From NCBI GenBank assembly GCA_030835825.1, contig JAURRA010000010.1, forward strand, positions 62,001 to 126,000: a stretch of DNA of 64,000 bases, written 5' to 3'. The notes below the pieces were generated by a model, which saw only the letters and a program-made list of their open reading frames with translations, was not told the origin of the DNA and made no database searches. This DNA is from Flavobacteriaceae bacterium (lineage in GTDB: Bacteria > Bacteroidota > Bacteroidia > Flavobacteriales > Flavobacteriaceae). Position 1 is the first letter of the stretch, and every line of letters begins with the position of its first letter. Below, piece after piece: positions 36,648 to 44,738 of the stretch. The position numbers and the translations under genes were made by a program.

Positions 36648-37352
36648 TTTATTTGATCCAAGTCTTTTTCGAATGGTAGGTGAGGAAATAAACCACAATG
36701 TAAACCCACTCATAACGGTAATTAACCCAAATAGGGAAAAGGCTCTGAGTACTGTTGTATTAAAATTATCTCTGGTTTCGTAATCCATAGTATGTGTCAT
36801 CCATAGAAAATCGAACCAACGCCAGCTGCGATGACGAACCGTCTGAAATTTCCCGTCGACCTGCGACACATAGGCTTTCAATGCCTCATCATGATCATAG
36901 GAAATGACATAGGCCGGCAAAAGTTTTTCTCTGTATTCATGATGCGCATCAGTTGATGTGATCAATTCAATAGATGTCACCTTCAATCCTGCGATCAAAT
37001 GTTGACGGGCAACATATAAGGCTTCACCTTCTGTCACCCCGTCCTTGGTTTGACCCGTGCGGGCATCGACTAACATATGATTATTAATCCAATAATAGGG
37101 ATGCCCGTAAAAATCTCTCAATTCAATCATACTTACCGGATGCTTCATATTTATCTCCGAAGGACTAATCAAACTTTCAAAAGCTGGCATCACATGCTCA
37201 GTATTTTTAAACTGATCCCCGTGAATTTCGTCGATATTAGTCCAAGAAAAATACAACCCGCTGATGGTCCACATTAAAAATTGGAGTCCTAATAATAGAC
37301 CTAAATACCGGTGCGTTTTTCGAATTTTAGTTGACAGTGCTCTAGAAAACAT
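36645..37352 (-). CDS. PepSY-associated transmembrane protein
   Basis: The 235-residue protein has one membrane helix near the N-terminus (YLGLLLGLQFLMWTISGLYFSW) and one near the C-terminus (LFGLITVMSGFTLWFISS). A periplasmic domain between them contains a PepSY-like segment (VTEGEALYVARQHLIAG, and the YVSQVDGKF region). The N-terminal RKTHRYLGLLLGLQ stretch is typical of PepSY_TM proteins, found near iron-uptake or ferric-reductase genes in other genomes. It is shorter than the four-helix members. A TACTTTTG promoter element is 21 bases upstream. No iron genes are adjacent. Role unknown, possibly redox or protease inhibition at the inner membrane. Confidence 0.8.
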   Translation of the reverse strand: MFSRALSTKIRKTHRYLGLLLGLQFLMWTISGLYFSWTNIDEIHGDQFKNTEHVMPAFESLISPSEINMKHPVSMIELRDFYGHPYYWINNHMLVDARTGQTKDGVTEGEALYVARQHLIAGLKVTSIELITSTDAHHEYREKLLPAYVISYDHDEALKAYVSQVDGKFQTVRHRSWRWFDFLWMTHTMDYETRDNFNTTVLRAFSLFGLITVMSGFTLWFISSPTIRKRLGSNK

Positions 37353-37372
37353 AATTTTGTATTTTTGTGTAA

Positions 37373-37380
37373 CAAAAGTA
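37373..37380 (-). promoter_or_regulatory. Putative promoter -7 element of the PepSY gene
   Basis: TACTTTTG on the minus strand matches the -7 consensus exactly, 20 bases before the ATG. No clear TTG is found at the right distance upstream. It lies in the 100-base region shared with the divergent LolA-like gene. Confidence 0.45.
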
Positions 37381-37452
37381 GGCGAAAATCGTCATACAGG
37401 TAGCCTATCACGTTTTTCGTATTTTTATAAACCATATAACTTAAACTAAATT

Positions 37453-38223
37453 ATGAACTATTTTTCACGACTCATCACCCTTTTGGTACTGGCCATTTCG
37501 ATGTCCAATTATGCGCAAACCGCAGATGAGATTATCGCAACTTACCATGAAAACATTGGAGGAATTGACAAATTAAAGGCCGTGAACGGTATTAAATTGT
37601 CTTTAAAAATTAATCAAGGTGGCATGGAACTTCCTATTGAAGTGATTGAACTGAAAGACGGAAGACAAATGACCAAAATCACCTTTCAAGGCCAAGAAAT
37701 TATGCAAGGCGTGTACGATGGAACCACCTTGTGGAGTACTAACTTCATGACCATGCAGGCTGAAAAAAGTGACGCCGAAACTTTCGACAATTTCAAACTA
37801 GGACTGAACGATTTTATGGATGATTTTATCGACTATAAAGACAAAGGTTATACGGCGGAAATGCTTGGCATAGAAACTATTGACGGCACCGAGGCCTTTA
37901 AAATCAAATTGACAAAAGAGCCGATGACTGTTGAGGGACAGTTGGTTGATGACGTTAGTTTCTACTATTTCGATACCGACAACTATGTTCCGATAGCTGT
38001 TCAAACCGAGGTAAAAGAAGGTCCCGGCAAAGGAATGATGAGCGAAGCCACCATGAGTGATTATCAGGAGGTAGATGGTATTTATTTTCCATTTTCAATG
38101 AGCCAAGGCGTTAAAGATCAAGGCTCACAACCTGTAACCGTAGTCAGTATTGAATTGAATCCGACTGTTTCGGATGATATGTTTGTTTTTCCCGATTCTA
38201 TGGAATCAGACGGGGGCAACTAA
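37453..38223 (+). CDS. Exported LolA-like (outer-membrane lipoprotein-sorting-type) protein
   Basis: The 256-residue protein has a signal peptide (MNYFSRLITLLVLAISMSNYAQ). It then has TADEIIATYHENIGGIDKL, a pattern common in Bacteroidota proteins with a LolA/LppX-like half-barrel fold. The rest is beta-rich with alternating polar and hydrophobic residues (KDGRQMTKITFQGQEIMQG, YYFDTDNYVPIAVQTEV). LolA-like proteins carry lipid or lipoprotein cargo in the periplasm. The gene lies between the PepSY gene (divergent) and the second BNR protein (same strand, after a hairpin). Cargo and specific function are unknown, and the assignment rests on pattern, not a clear motif. Confidence 0.7.
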   Translation: MNYFSRLITLLVLAISMSNYAQTADEIIATYHENIGGIDKLKAVNGIKLSLKINQGGMELPIEVIELKDGRQMTKITFQGQEIMQGVYDGTTLWSTNFMTMQAEKSDAETFDNFKLGLNDFMDDFIDYKDKGYTAEMLGIETIDGTEAFKIKLTKEPMTVEGQLVDDVSFYYFDTDNYVPIAVQTEVKEGPGKGMMSEATMSDYQEVDGIYFPFSMSQGVKDQGSQPVTVVSIELNPTVSDDMFVFPDSMESDGGN

Positions 38224-38239
38224 ATGTCTTAACATTACT

Positions 38240-38266
38240 AAAAGCCCTTCTTGTAAGGGCTTTTTT
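38240..38266 (+). terminator. Rho-independent terminator after the LolA-like gene
   Basis: AAAAGCCCTT and AAGGGCTTTT form a ten-base stem with a five-base loop, followed by T's. It ends 28 bases before the next start codon, leaving little room for a promoter, so the second BNR gene may depend partly on read-through. Confidence 0.8.
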
Positions 38267-38293
38267 ATTCTCTATTTCTAAAATTTTTTAACT

Positions 38294-41200
38294 ATGAAAA
38301 CACTGAAACTAACTTTAGTCCTTTTGACACTTCCTTTCTGGGGTCAATCACAAGACGACGCTATTAAAAATGGCAAGGCGCTTTTTGGAGATTTGAGCGC
38401 GCGCCATATAGGCCCTGCATTAATGAGTGGCCGTATTAATGACATGACACTACACCCAACCAATAGCCTTATTGTCTATGCCGGCACCGCAGGAGGTGGC
38501 GTATGGAAATCCAGTGACGGCGGTGTAGTTTTTCAACCTATTTTTGACGACTACTGCCAATCTATTGGTGCTGTCGCCCTCGACCCAAACGACCCAGATA
38601 ACACTATTTACGTCGGTACTGGAGAAACCTGGACAAGAAATAGCGTCTCTGTGGGAGACGGCTTGTACAAATCTACGGACGGCGGTGCGAATTGGAAAAA
38701 AATCGGATTTGAAAACTCCGATCGTATTGCCAATATTGTCATCAACCCCAATAATTCCAATGAAATCTATGTAGGTGTTTTGGGTGCTTTATGGGGCGAT
38801 AGTAGTGAGCGAGGTGTCTATAAATCAACCGATGGCGGAGAAAGCTGGGAACAAATTCTTTACATTGATCAACGCACGGGTTGTGCCGATATGGCCATGG
38901 ATCCTAATGACCCCAATGTTCTCTACGCCAGTATGTGGGCCTTTCGAAGAACAGGATGGTCCTTTGAATCGGGAGGCGACACCAGTGCATTATACAAATC
39001 CACCGATGGTGGCAAAAGCTGGAACAAGATTCACAACGGTTTTCCAAGTGGCGATTTAGGACGGCTTGGAATAGCCATTGCGCCCTCCAATCCAAAAGTA
39101 CTCTATACGGTAATTGAAGCTGAGGAGCCTTCAAAAAAAGGCCTTTATCGCAGTGATGACGCAGGCAACAGCTGGCAGCAACTCAACAACGATTTTGGTA
39201 TTACCGTACGGCCGTTCTATTTTTCGAGAATTGTGGTTGACCCAAGGAATGAAGATGTTGTTGTCAAAGGAGGCCTCAGTGGTTCTATATCTCGCGACGG
39301 CGGCAAGACCTTTAAAGCGTTGGGCAACATGCACAGTGACATTCACGATATAGCCTTTCATATCAAGGACTCTAATATCATGTATGTGGGCACAGACGGT
39401 GGTGTTTATCGTTCCATGAACGGTGGAGTAACTATGGAAATTGTAGAAAATCTTCCGATTTCGCAATTCTATCATATTAGTCTGGACAATGCTAAACCCT
39501 ACAATGTTTATGGAGGCTTGCAGGACAATGGATCGTGGTATGGTCCATCCTCATCTCCTGGAGGTATTGAAGCCAAGGACTGGGAATCCATTGGTCAAGG
39601 TGACGGTTTCCGCGTATTGAAGCACACCACCAAACCTATTATCTATTCTGAGATGCAAGGTGCAGACAATATTTGGCGTATCGACACAGAAAACCGTTTG
39701 ATAAAAACCATCCAACCCCTGCCCGCTGATGAAGCTGTCAAGCTGCGATTCAATTGGAACACACCTATTGCTATGAGTTCCACTCATCCCGATAGATTTT
39801 ATGTGGGAAGTCAATTTCTGCACCGCTCTGAAGATATGGGAGACAGTTGGGATATCATTTCACCCGACTTGACCACCAATGATCCGATGAAACAAAATCA
39901 AGAGGATTCTGGAGGACTTTCAATGGACAACTCAGGGGCTGAAAATCACACTACAATTTTCACTATCGCAGAATCGCCAATCGATGACCAAGTCATTTGG
40001 GTAGGAACAGACGATGGTAATGTTCAAGTGACAAGAAATGGAGGTAAAACTTGGACCAATACAGTTGCTAATATCCCCGATTTACCTGCCAATACATGGA
40101 CTTATCATATTGAGGCCAGTGTTTTTGATGCGGGAACAGCTTATGCTGTATTTGATGGACATACCCAAAATGATATGTCAACCTATGTCTATAAGACTAC
40201 GGATTATGGGGCCAGCTGGAAGAGCATTGTAACAGATGACATTGTTGGCTTTGCTCGAAATATACAAGAAGATTTTGTCAATCCCGATTTACTCTTCCTT
40301 GGAACAGAGTTTGGGCTTTACATCACAATGGATGGTGGTCAGCAATGGCTCAAATTCACCAATAATATGCCTGCTGTAGCTGTACATTTCATCGATTTAC
40401 AACCACAAACAAATGACCTTGTTATGGGCACCCATGGTCGCGGTGTCATTATTGTTGACGACATCTCCCCCTTAAGGGAATTGTCTTCAGAAATGATGAG
40501 CAAGAATGTTCACCTATTTGACATCAAGCCTACAGTTATCGATGAGAAAAGTGATTTTGGTGGTAATTTTGGTGCTGAAACTCAATTTGTGGGAGCCAAT
40601 CCAAATCAGTCCGTTCAAATAAAATATTACCTCAGCAAGCGGCATACCTTTGGTAAAATGGGTATCGATATTTTGAATGCAGAAGGTCAAAAAGTTGGCG
40701 AAGTTGGCCCGGGTAAGAAAAAGGGAATCAATATTGTTTCATGGGACTACAGACTAAAACCACCGATTGTGGCTAAGGGCAAAACCATTACTTTTGGCGG
40801 CTTTACATCCCCAAAAGCAGCGCCTGGAACGTATAAAATGGTCATGACAAAAGGTAAAGACACCTATGAACAACCGTTTGAACTGAAATTAGACGACACC
40901 CTACCGATAACCCCTGCTGATTATGAGGAACGTGACCGTGTCTCAAAATTACTTTTTGACATGAGCGAGTCTCTGGCCTATATGGTCTATCAATTGGATG
41001 AAATGATAGGACATAATACTAACCAAAAACCTTCGAAGTACAGCAAGAGACTGAATACCTTAAAGGAAAGTCTGGTAATCACAACTGGTGACAACTATGT
41101 AGGAACAGCCGAACCTCAATTGAGAGAGAAAATAGCCAATCTATTTAGCAAGGTGGCCACGAGTTATGACCGGCCTTCTGCCAATGATATGGAGAACTTC

Positions 41201-41323
41201 GATCGCTTATCAAAACAGATGAAAGAGGCTGAGTCGACTTTTGAATCCTTAAAAAAGAAATTCAAAAATATGGATCAACTGGCTTTGAAGGATAAGGTCA
41301 GTTTCCTAGAAACAGCCAATTAG
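38294..41323 (+). CDS. Exported BNR/sortilin-like beta-propeller protein (second of two)
   Basis: The 1009-residue protein has a signal peptide (MKTLKLTLVLLTLPFWGQSQ). It has about ten Asp-box motifs (SDGGVVF, TDGGANW, TDGGESW, TDGGKSW, DDAGNSW, RDGGKTF, MNGGVTM, RNGGKTW, TDYGASW, MDGGQQW) and the same overall plan as the protein at 33510-36602, including SARHIGPALMSGRINDM matching YRLVGPFRGGRSAAV. The C-terminal domain (SWDYRLKPPIVAKGK) and helical end also correspond. They are paralogues, not recent copies. The fold should be a pair of beta-propellers in the periplasm or at the cell surface. No enzymatic residues can be assigned. A terminator follows at 41346. Confidence 0.85.
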   Translation: MKTLKLTLVLLTLPFWGQSQDDAIKNGKALFGDLSARHIGPALMSGRINDMTLHPTNSLIVYAGTAGGGVWKSSDGGVVFQPIFDDYCQSIGAVALDPNDPDNTIYVGTGETWTRNSVSVGDGLYKSTDGGANWKKIGFENSDRIANIVINPNNSNEIYVGVLGALWGDSSERGVYKSTDGGESWEQILYIDQRTGCADMAMDPNDPNVLYASMWAFRRTGWSFESGGDTSALYKSTDGGKSWNKIHNGFPSGDLGRLGIAIAPSNPKVLYTVIEAEEPSKKGLYRSDDAGNSWQQLNNDFGITVRPFYFSRIVVDPRNEDVVVKGGLSGSISRDGGKTFKALGNMHSDIHDIAFHIKDSNIMYVGTDGGVYRSMNGGVTMEIVENLPISQFYHISLDNAKPYNVYGGLQDNGSWYGPSSSPGGIEAKDWESIGQGDGFRVLKHTTKPIIYSEMQGADNIWRIDTENRLIKTIQPLPADEAVKLRFNWNTPIAMSSTHPDRFYVGSQFLHRSEDMGDSWDIISPDLTTNDPMKQNQEDSGGLSMDNSGAENHTTIFTIAESPIDDQVIWVGTDDGNVQVTRNGGKTWTNTVANIPDLPANTWTYHIEASVFDAGTAYAVFDGHTQNDMSTYVYKTTDYGASWKSIVTDDIVGFARNIQEDFVNPDLLFLGTEFGLYITMDGGQQWLKFTNNMPAVAVHFIDLQPQTNDLVMGTHGRGVIIVDDISPLRELSSEMMSKNVHLFDIKPTVIDEKSDFGGNFGAETQFVGANPNQSVQIKYYLSKRHTFGKMGIDILNAEGQKVGEVGPGKKKGINIVSWDYRLKPPIVAKGKTITFGGFTSPKAAPGTYKMVMTKGKDTYEQPFELKLDDTLPITPADYEERDRVSKLLFDMSESLAYMVYQLDEMIGHNTNQKPSKYSKRLNTLKESLVITTGDNYVGTAEPQLREKIANLFSKVATSYDRPSANDMENFDRLSKQMKEAESTFESLKKKFKNMDQLALKDKVSFLETAN

Positions 41324-41345
41324 TTCTGATCATTATTTTGGTACA

Positions 41346-41374
41346 AAAAAAGGATGGCATGGCCATCCTTTTTT
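41346..41374. terminator. Bidirectional terminator between convergent genes
   Basis: AAAAAGGATGGC and GCCATCCTTTTT form a 12-base stem with a three-base loop (ATG). A's precede and T's follow, so it can serve both the BNR gene on the plus strand and the acidic lipoprotein gene on the minus strand. Confidence 0.85.
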
Positions 41375-41395
41375 ATTGAATATCATAGCGTTGTA

Positions 41396-42475
41396 CTATT
41401 GGCAGTTGTCAACCAAAAGTAACGCATAACCGCTAGAACTATCGATTAGGGCTAAAATATCGTCGTCGCAATAGGTAACAAGCCACTCTCCGGAAAGAAA
41501 ATCGAAATCGGCGGGCAGATCGTTTATCGTCAATAAAACCATTACAGATGCGTCATCGGTTACGGTAAAAGTGGTTGTAGTTAAAACTGTATTGTCGGCA
41601 TCGTCGGCCAAAATACTCACTGCTCCGTTGTTGTCAAAATCTAAAAACATTCCTGACCCAGAGGCACTATCAGCAATGAAATACAAGCAGTCATCGGTTA
41701 AGGCGGATGTCAATTCTGCGACACTGCAATAGCCCATGCCCAAATCGTTATCTCCAGTATCATCCATACTGTCGTCATAGCACTGCGAATCCATGAAGGC
41801 GGCTTCGAGTTCTGCGTCAGAATAAACTGCGACTTCTGATCCATCTTGAAAAACCAAAGTTACAGGATAGTCGAGCGCAAAATAATAGAAGTTGTCATTA
41901 GACAGATAGTAGTCGTCGAAGAGCTCATACAAATCGGTTTCGCTAAGTACTTGTGACGCATTGACAAATTCGCCATTTTCATCATAAGTAGAGATACTAA
42001 TTGGATAGACAAAATCAACACAAGAATAGCTCTCACTGTCATCGGAGCCGTCGGTACTATCTACACAGCTGTTGATATATTCTTCTAGGACTTCTTGGGT
42101 TTGAACAACTACCTCAGAATAATCAGAAAAAATTAGAGTTATCGGAAAAACAAATTCGACATCATCATCAGCGAGCGCATCTAATAGATCAGACAAAGCC
42201 TCAAGAGATGCCAAATCCTCTATCACCATAGGAACATCGGCTATCAAAATGGTTACTGGCAGAGCAATAGAAAAGCAATCGGAGTCGTCGAGTGAGTTGT
42301 CATAGCTCACATCGTTGGCAGCCGCAGAGCGAATCATCCCAACCAACGGCGCATCTGTTTCTAGGGCATTTGATGGGGCTGTATCCGCAGATTGGATGGG
42401 TTCATTTTGACAAGACATGATTGATATTATCAATACAAATGACAATATCGATTTAAGATTAAACATGTTTTTCAT
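41396..42475 (-). CDS. Highly acidic lipoprotein with internal repeats
   Basis: From ATG 42475 the product has 359 residues; an in-frame ATG 19 codons earlier precedes a second, better start (MKNMFNLKSILSF) and is rejected. A lipoprotein signal ends at SIMSCQNE. The body is very acidic, with many Asp and Ser. Two repeat units can be seen: ALPVTILIADVPMVIEDL with FPITLIFSDYSEVVVQTQ, and VYPISISTYDENGEF with YPVTLVFQDGSEVAVYSD. Each ends in a conserved Glu-rich helix and a Cys (ELEEYINSC-like, ELEAAFMDSQC). The last third, from about residue 245, looks like a separate beta-rich domain (FLDFDNNGAVSILADD). I do not recognise the family. Confidence 0.75.
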   Translation of the reverse strand: MKNMFNLKSILSFVLIISIMSCQNEPIQSADTAPSNALETDAPLVGMIRSAAANDVSYDNSLDDSDCFSIALPVTILIADVPMVIEDLASLEALSDLLDALADDDVEFVFPITLIFSDYSEVVVQTQEVLEEYINSCVDSTDGSDDSESYSCVDFVYPISISTYDENGEFVNASQVLSETDLYELFDDYYLSNDNFYYFALDYPVTLVFQDGSEVAVYSDAELEAAFMDSQCYDDSMDDTGDNDLGMGYCSVAELTSALTDDCLYFIADSASGSGMFLDFDNNGAVSILADDADNTVLTTTTFTVTDDASVMVLLTINDLPADFDFLSGEWLVTYCDDDILALIDSSSGYALLLVDNCQ

Positions 42476-42540
42476 GATAAATGTTGTTTTAGCAAAGTAA
42501 GTCAAAAAAATATGAAGTTCGAAATGAAGCACTTCAGGCC

Positions 42541-42837
42541 TTACTCATTCTCATCAGAATCGGGCAGACTTATATCTATATCCAGGTCGGCATCATCGTT
42601 ACCATCCATATCATGGGACTGATCGATAAAATCTTCCATGGCTTTTTCCAACTTGACTCCAATTTTAACCAAGTATACTATTTCTTCGGAACGCACTTCA
42701 ACAGCGTGAATCAACTCGTTGTTAGCATTTCTAAAGGTAATGATGTCGTCGTCATCATAACCATCGGGGTATTTTTGGACTAACATTTGTAAAACATCAT
42801 CCGTTAATTTTTGAAAATCTACAATTTTTCGAATCAT
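42541..42837 (-). CDS. Small acidic protein of the polyamine operon
   Basis: The 98-residue product has a basic N-terminal end (MIRKIVDFQKLTDDVLQMLV), a predicted beta-rich middle (DIITFRNANNELIHAVEVR), a helix (YLVKIGVKLEKAMEDFIDQ) and a strongly acidic tail of Asp and Glu (MDGNDDADLDIDISLPDSD). It begins one base after the deoxyhypusine-synthase-like gene, the last of a tight four-gene unit. I do not recognise a domain. Its placement suggests a role with the polyamine genes or simply operon packing; acidic tails can bind polycations such as polyamines, which is a speculation. It is probably cytoplasmic. Confidence 0.7.
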   Translation of the reverse strand: MIRKIVDFQKLTDDVLQMLVQKYPDGYDDDDIITFRNANNELIHAVEVRSEEIVYLVKIGVKLEKAMEDFIDQSHDMDGNDDADLDIDISLPDSDENE

Positions 42838-42838
42838 A

Positions 42839-43813
42839 TTAATAATTTAATAAATAAGCAAAAATCAGTGGTGCAACAATGGTTGCATCACTTTCTATGA
42901 CAAATTTCGGGGTATTGATATCCAGTTTTCCCCAAGTGATTTTTTCATTGGGGACAGCCCCAGAATAAGAGCCATAGCTGGTCGTAGAATCGCTAATTTG
43001 GCAGAAATAGCTCCAAAACGGCGTATCGTGTCGTTCGAGATCCTGAGCTAGCATGGGCACCACGCAAATTGGGAAGTCACCTGCAATGCCGCCACCAATT
43101 TGAAAAAACCCTATTCCCTTTTGGGCGTTATCGGTATACCAATCAGCCAAGAAGGTCATGTACTCAATACCAGATTTGACGGTACTGGCTTTGAGTTCAC
43201 CTTTGATCACATAGCTGGCAAAAATATTACCCATTGTACTGTCCTCCCAGCCTGGGACTACCATTGGCAAGTTGGCCTTAGCGGCAGCGAACATCCATGA
43301 ATCCTTCAAGTCAATTTCATAGTATTGCTCTAGCACGCCAGAGAGTAAAAGTTGGTACATGTACTCATGAGGGAAATACCTTTCCCCTTTAGATTCTGCA
43401 GACTGCCAAAGTTCCACAATATGCCCTTGCAATCTTCGGAAGGCCTCTTCTTCGGGGATGCAAGTGTCGGTTACTCTGTTTAGTCCTCTTTCGAGCAATC
43501 CCCATTCATCTTCTGGTGTTAAGTCGCGATAATTTGGAATACGTTCGTAGTGAGAATGGGCCACCAAGTTCATCACGTCTTCTTCCAAATTGGCTCCAGT
43601 ACAAGAAATGATTTGAACCTTATCCTGCCGTATGACCTCAGCAAATATTTTACCTATTTCTGCGGTGCTCATGGCACCTGCGAGTGAAACAAGCATTTTA
43701 TGACCCAATTCCAGTTGGTGCTCATAGGATTTAGCTGCGTCAACAAGGGTTGCGGCATTAAAATGCAGATAGTACTTTTCTATAAATTTTGAAATTTCTC
43801 CCTTATTAGTCAT
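42839..43813 (-). CDS. Deoxyhypusine synthase-like enzyme, probable homospermidine synthase
   Basis: The 324-residue protein belongs to the deoxyhypusine synthase family, NAD-dependent enzymes that transfer an aminobutyl group from spermidine. It contains the NAD-binding LVSLAGAMSTAEIG and SCTGANLEED stretches, GIGFFQIGGGIAGDFP in the middle, and the catalytic lysine Lys296 in ITWGKLD, matching the SWGK of eukaryotic enzymes. Bacteria lack eIF5A, and characterised bacterial homologues make homospermidine from putrescine. Here the gene follows speA and speB (overlap of eight bases with speB), which supply putrescine. A homospermidine synthase role is therefore likely, but spermidine-specific activities cannot be excluded. 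Confidence 0.85.
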   Translation of the reverse strand: MTNKGEISKFIEKYYLHFNAATLVDAAKSYEHQLELGHKMLVSLAGAMSTAEIGKIFAEVIRQDKVQIISCTGANLEEDVMNLVAHSHYERIPNYRDLTPEDEWGLLERGLNRVTDTCIPEEEAFRRLQGHIVELWQSAESKGERYFPHEYMYQLLLSGVLEQYYEIDLKDSWMFAAAKANLPMVVPGWEDSTMGNIFASYVIKGELKASTVKSGIEYMTFLADWYTDNAQKGIGFFQIGGGIAGDFPICVVPMLAQDLERHDTPFWSYFCQISDSTTSYGSYSGAVPNEKITWGKLDINTPKFVIESDATIVAPLIFAYLLNY

Positions 43814-44738
43814 CGGATGAGAATTTAGATTTTAATGCCTCGAAAGACAGGTTGTCGTCGGAATCTTCAATAACTTCGTTGTCCTGTTGGTCTAGGAATT
43901 TATAGGACAGCATTTTGTAATACAGTTTGGCAGCCAATAAATTAGAAGAGCCATCTGTTGGATTTGGGCACAGTTCAACAATGTCAAAACCAACAACATT
44001 TTTTTCTCTAAAAACCATTTTCAAAAAATCTAAGGTTTCATACCACAATAAACCGCCTGGTTCGGGTGTTCCTGTACCGGGCATGATAGAAGGATCGAGG
44101 GCATCCAAATCGAAGGTAATAAAAACATTTTCTGTCATTTCCTCCAAGGCTGCATCCATCCATAAATCACTGGTTGCCATCTCGTGAGCAAAAAAAGTTT
44201 TGCTCAAATCCATAAAATCTAATTCAACTTGGTCCATGGATCGAATACCCACCTGCACTAGATTGGTCATTTTACTTGCCTCATGCACGGCACAGGCATG
44301 ATTACAGGCACTGCCCTCGTAGCTGCTTCTCAAGTCGGCATGGGCATCGATATGCAGCACCGTGAGGTTGTCGAAACAGTCATTGAAAGCACGTATGGTG
44401 CCAATGGAAATAGAATGTTCGCCACCAAATAGGGTGGTAAACTTATTTCGTTTGATATAAGATTTGGTGATTTGGTGCACCGCGTCGACCATATCCTCTG
44501 GCGATTTGTTCTCTGTAATGGCATCGGCCAAATAGATCCCCTCTTTATAGACTTCGGTGCCAGTTTCAATGTCATAGAGTTCCATGTTTTCTGAAGCCTC
44601 TAAAAAGGCTTCTGGGCCTTGATCGGATCCTTTTTGCCAAGTGCTCGTTCCATCGTAGGGCACTGGAATAAGAACTATTTTGGCTGTCTCTAATTTGGCA
44701 AACTCTTCGGGAATACCCGCGTAAGTTCTAATTTTCAT
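43806..44738 (-). CDS. speB: Agmatinase (arginase family)
   Basis: Agmatinase hydrolyses agmatine to putrescine and urea using a di-manganese centre. The 310-residue protein has all six metal ligands of the family: His108 in GGEHSISIG, Asp131, His133 and Asp135 in DAHADLR, and Asp210 and Asp212 in FDLDALDPS, followed by PGTGTPEPGGL. The last motif is shared by agmatinases. It overlaps speA by 11 bases upstream and the next gene by eight downstream, a strongly coupled operon. Formiminoglutamase or arginase is possible on sequence alone, but the neighbour arginine decarboxylase makes agmatine the expected substrate. Confidence 0.93.
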   Translation of the reverse strand: MKIRTYAGIPEEFAKLETAKIVLIPVPYDGTSTWQKGSDQGPEAFLEASENMELYDIETGTEVYKEGIYLADAITENKSPEDMVDAVHQITKSYIKRNKFTTLFGGEHSISIGTIRAFNDCFDNLTVLHIDAHADLRSSYEGSACNHACAVHEASKMTNLVQVGIRSMDQVELDFMDLSKTFFAHEMATSDLWMDAALEEMTENVFITFDLDALDPSIMPGTGTPEPGGLLWYETLDFLKMVFREKNVVGFDIVELCPNPTDGSSNLLAAKLYYKMLSYKFLDQQDNEVIEDSDDNLSFEALKSKFSSDD

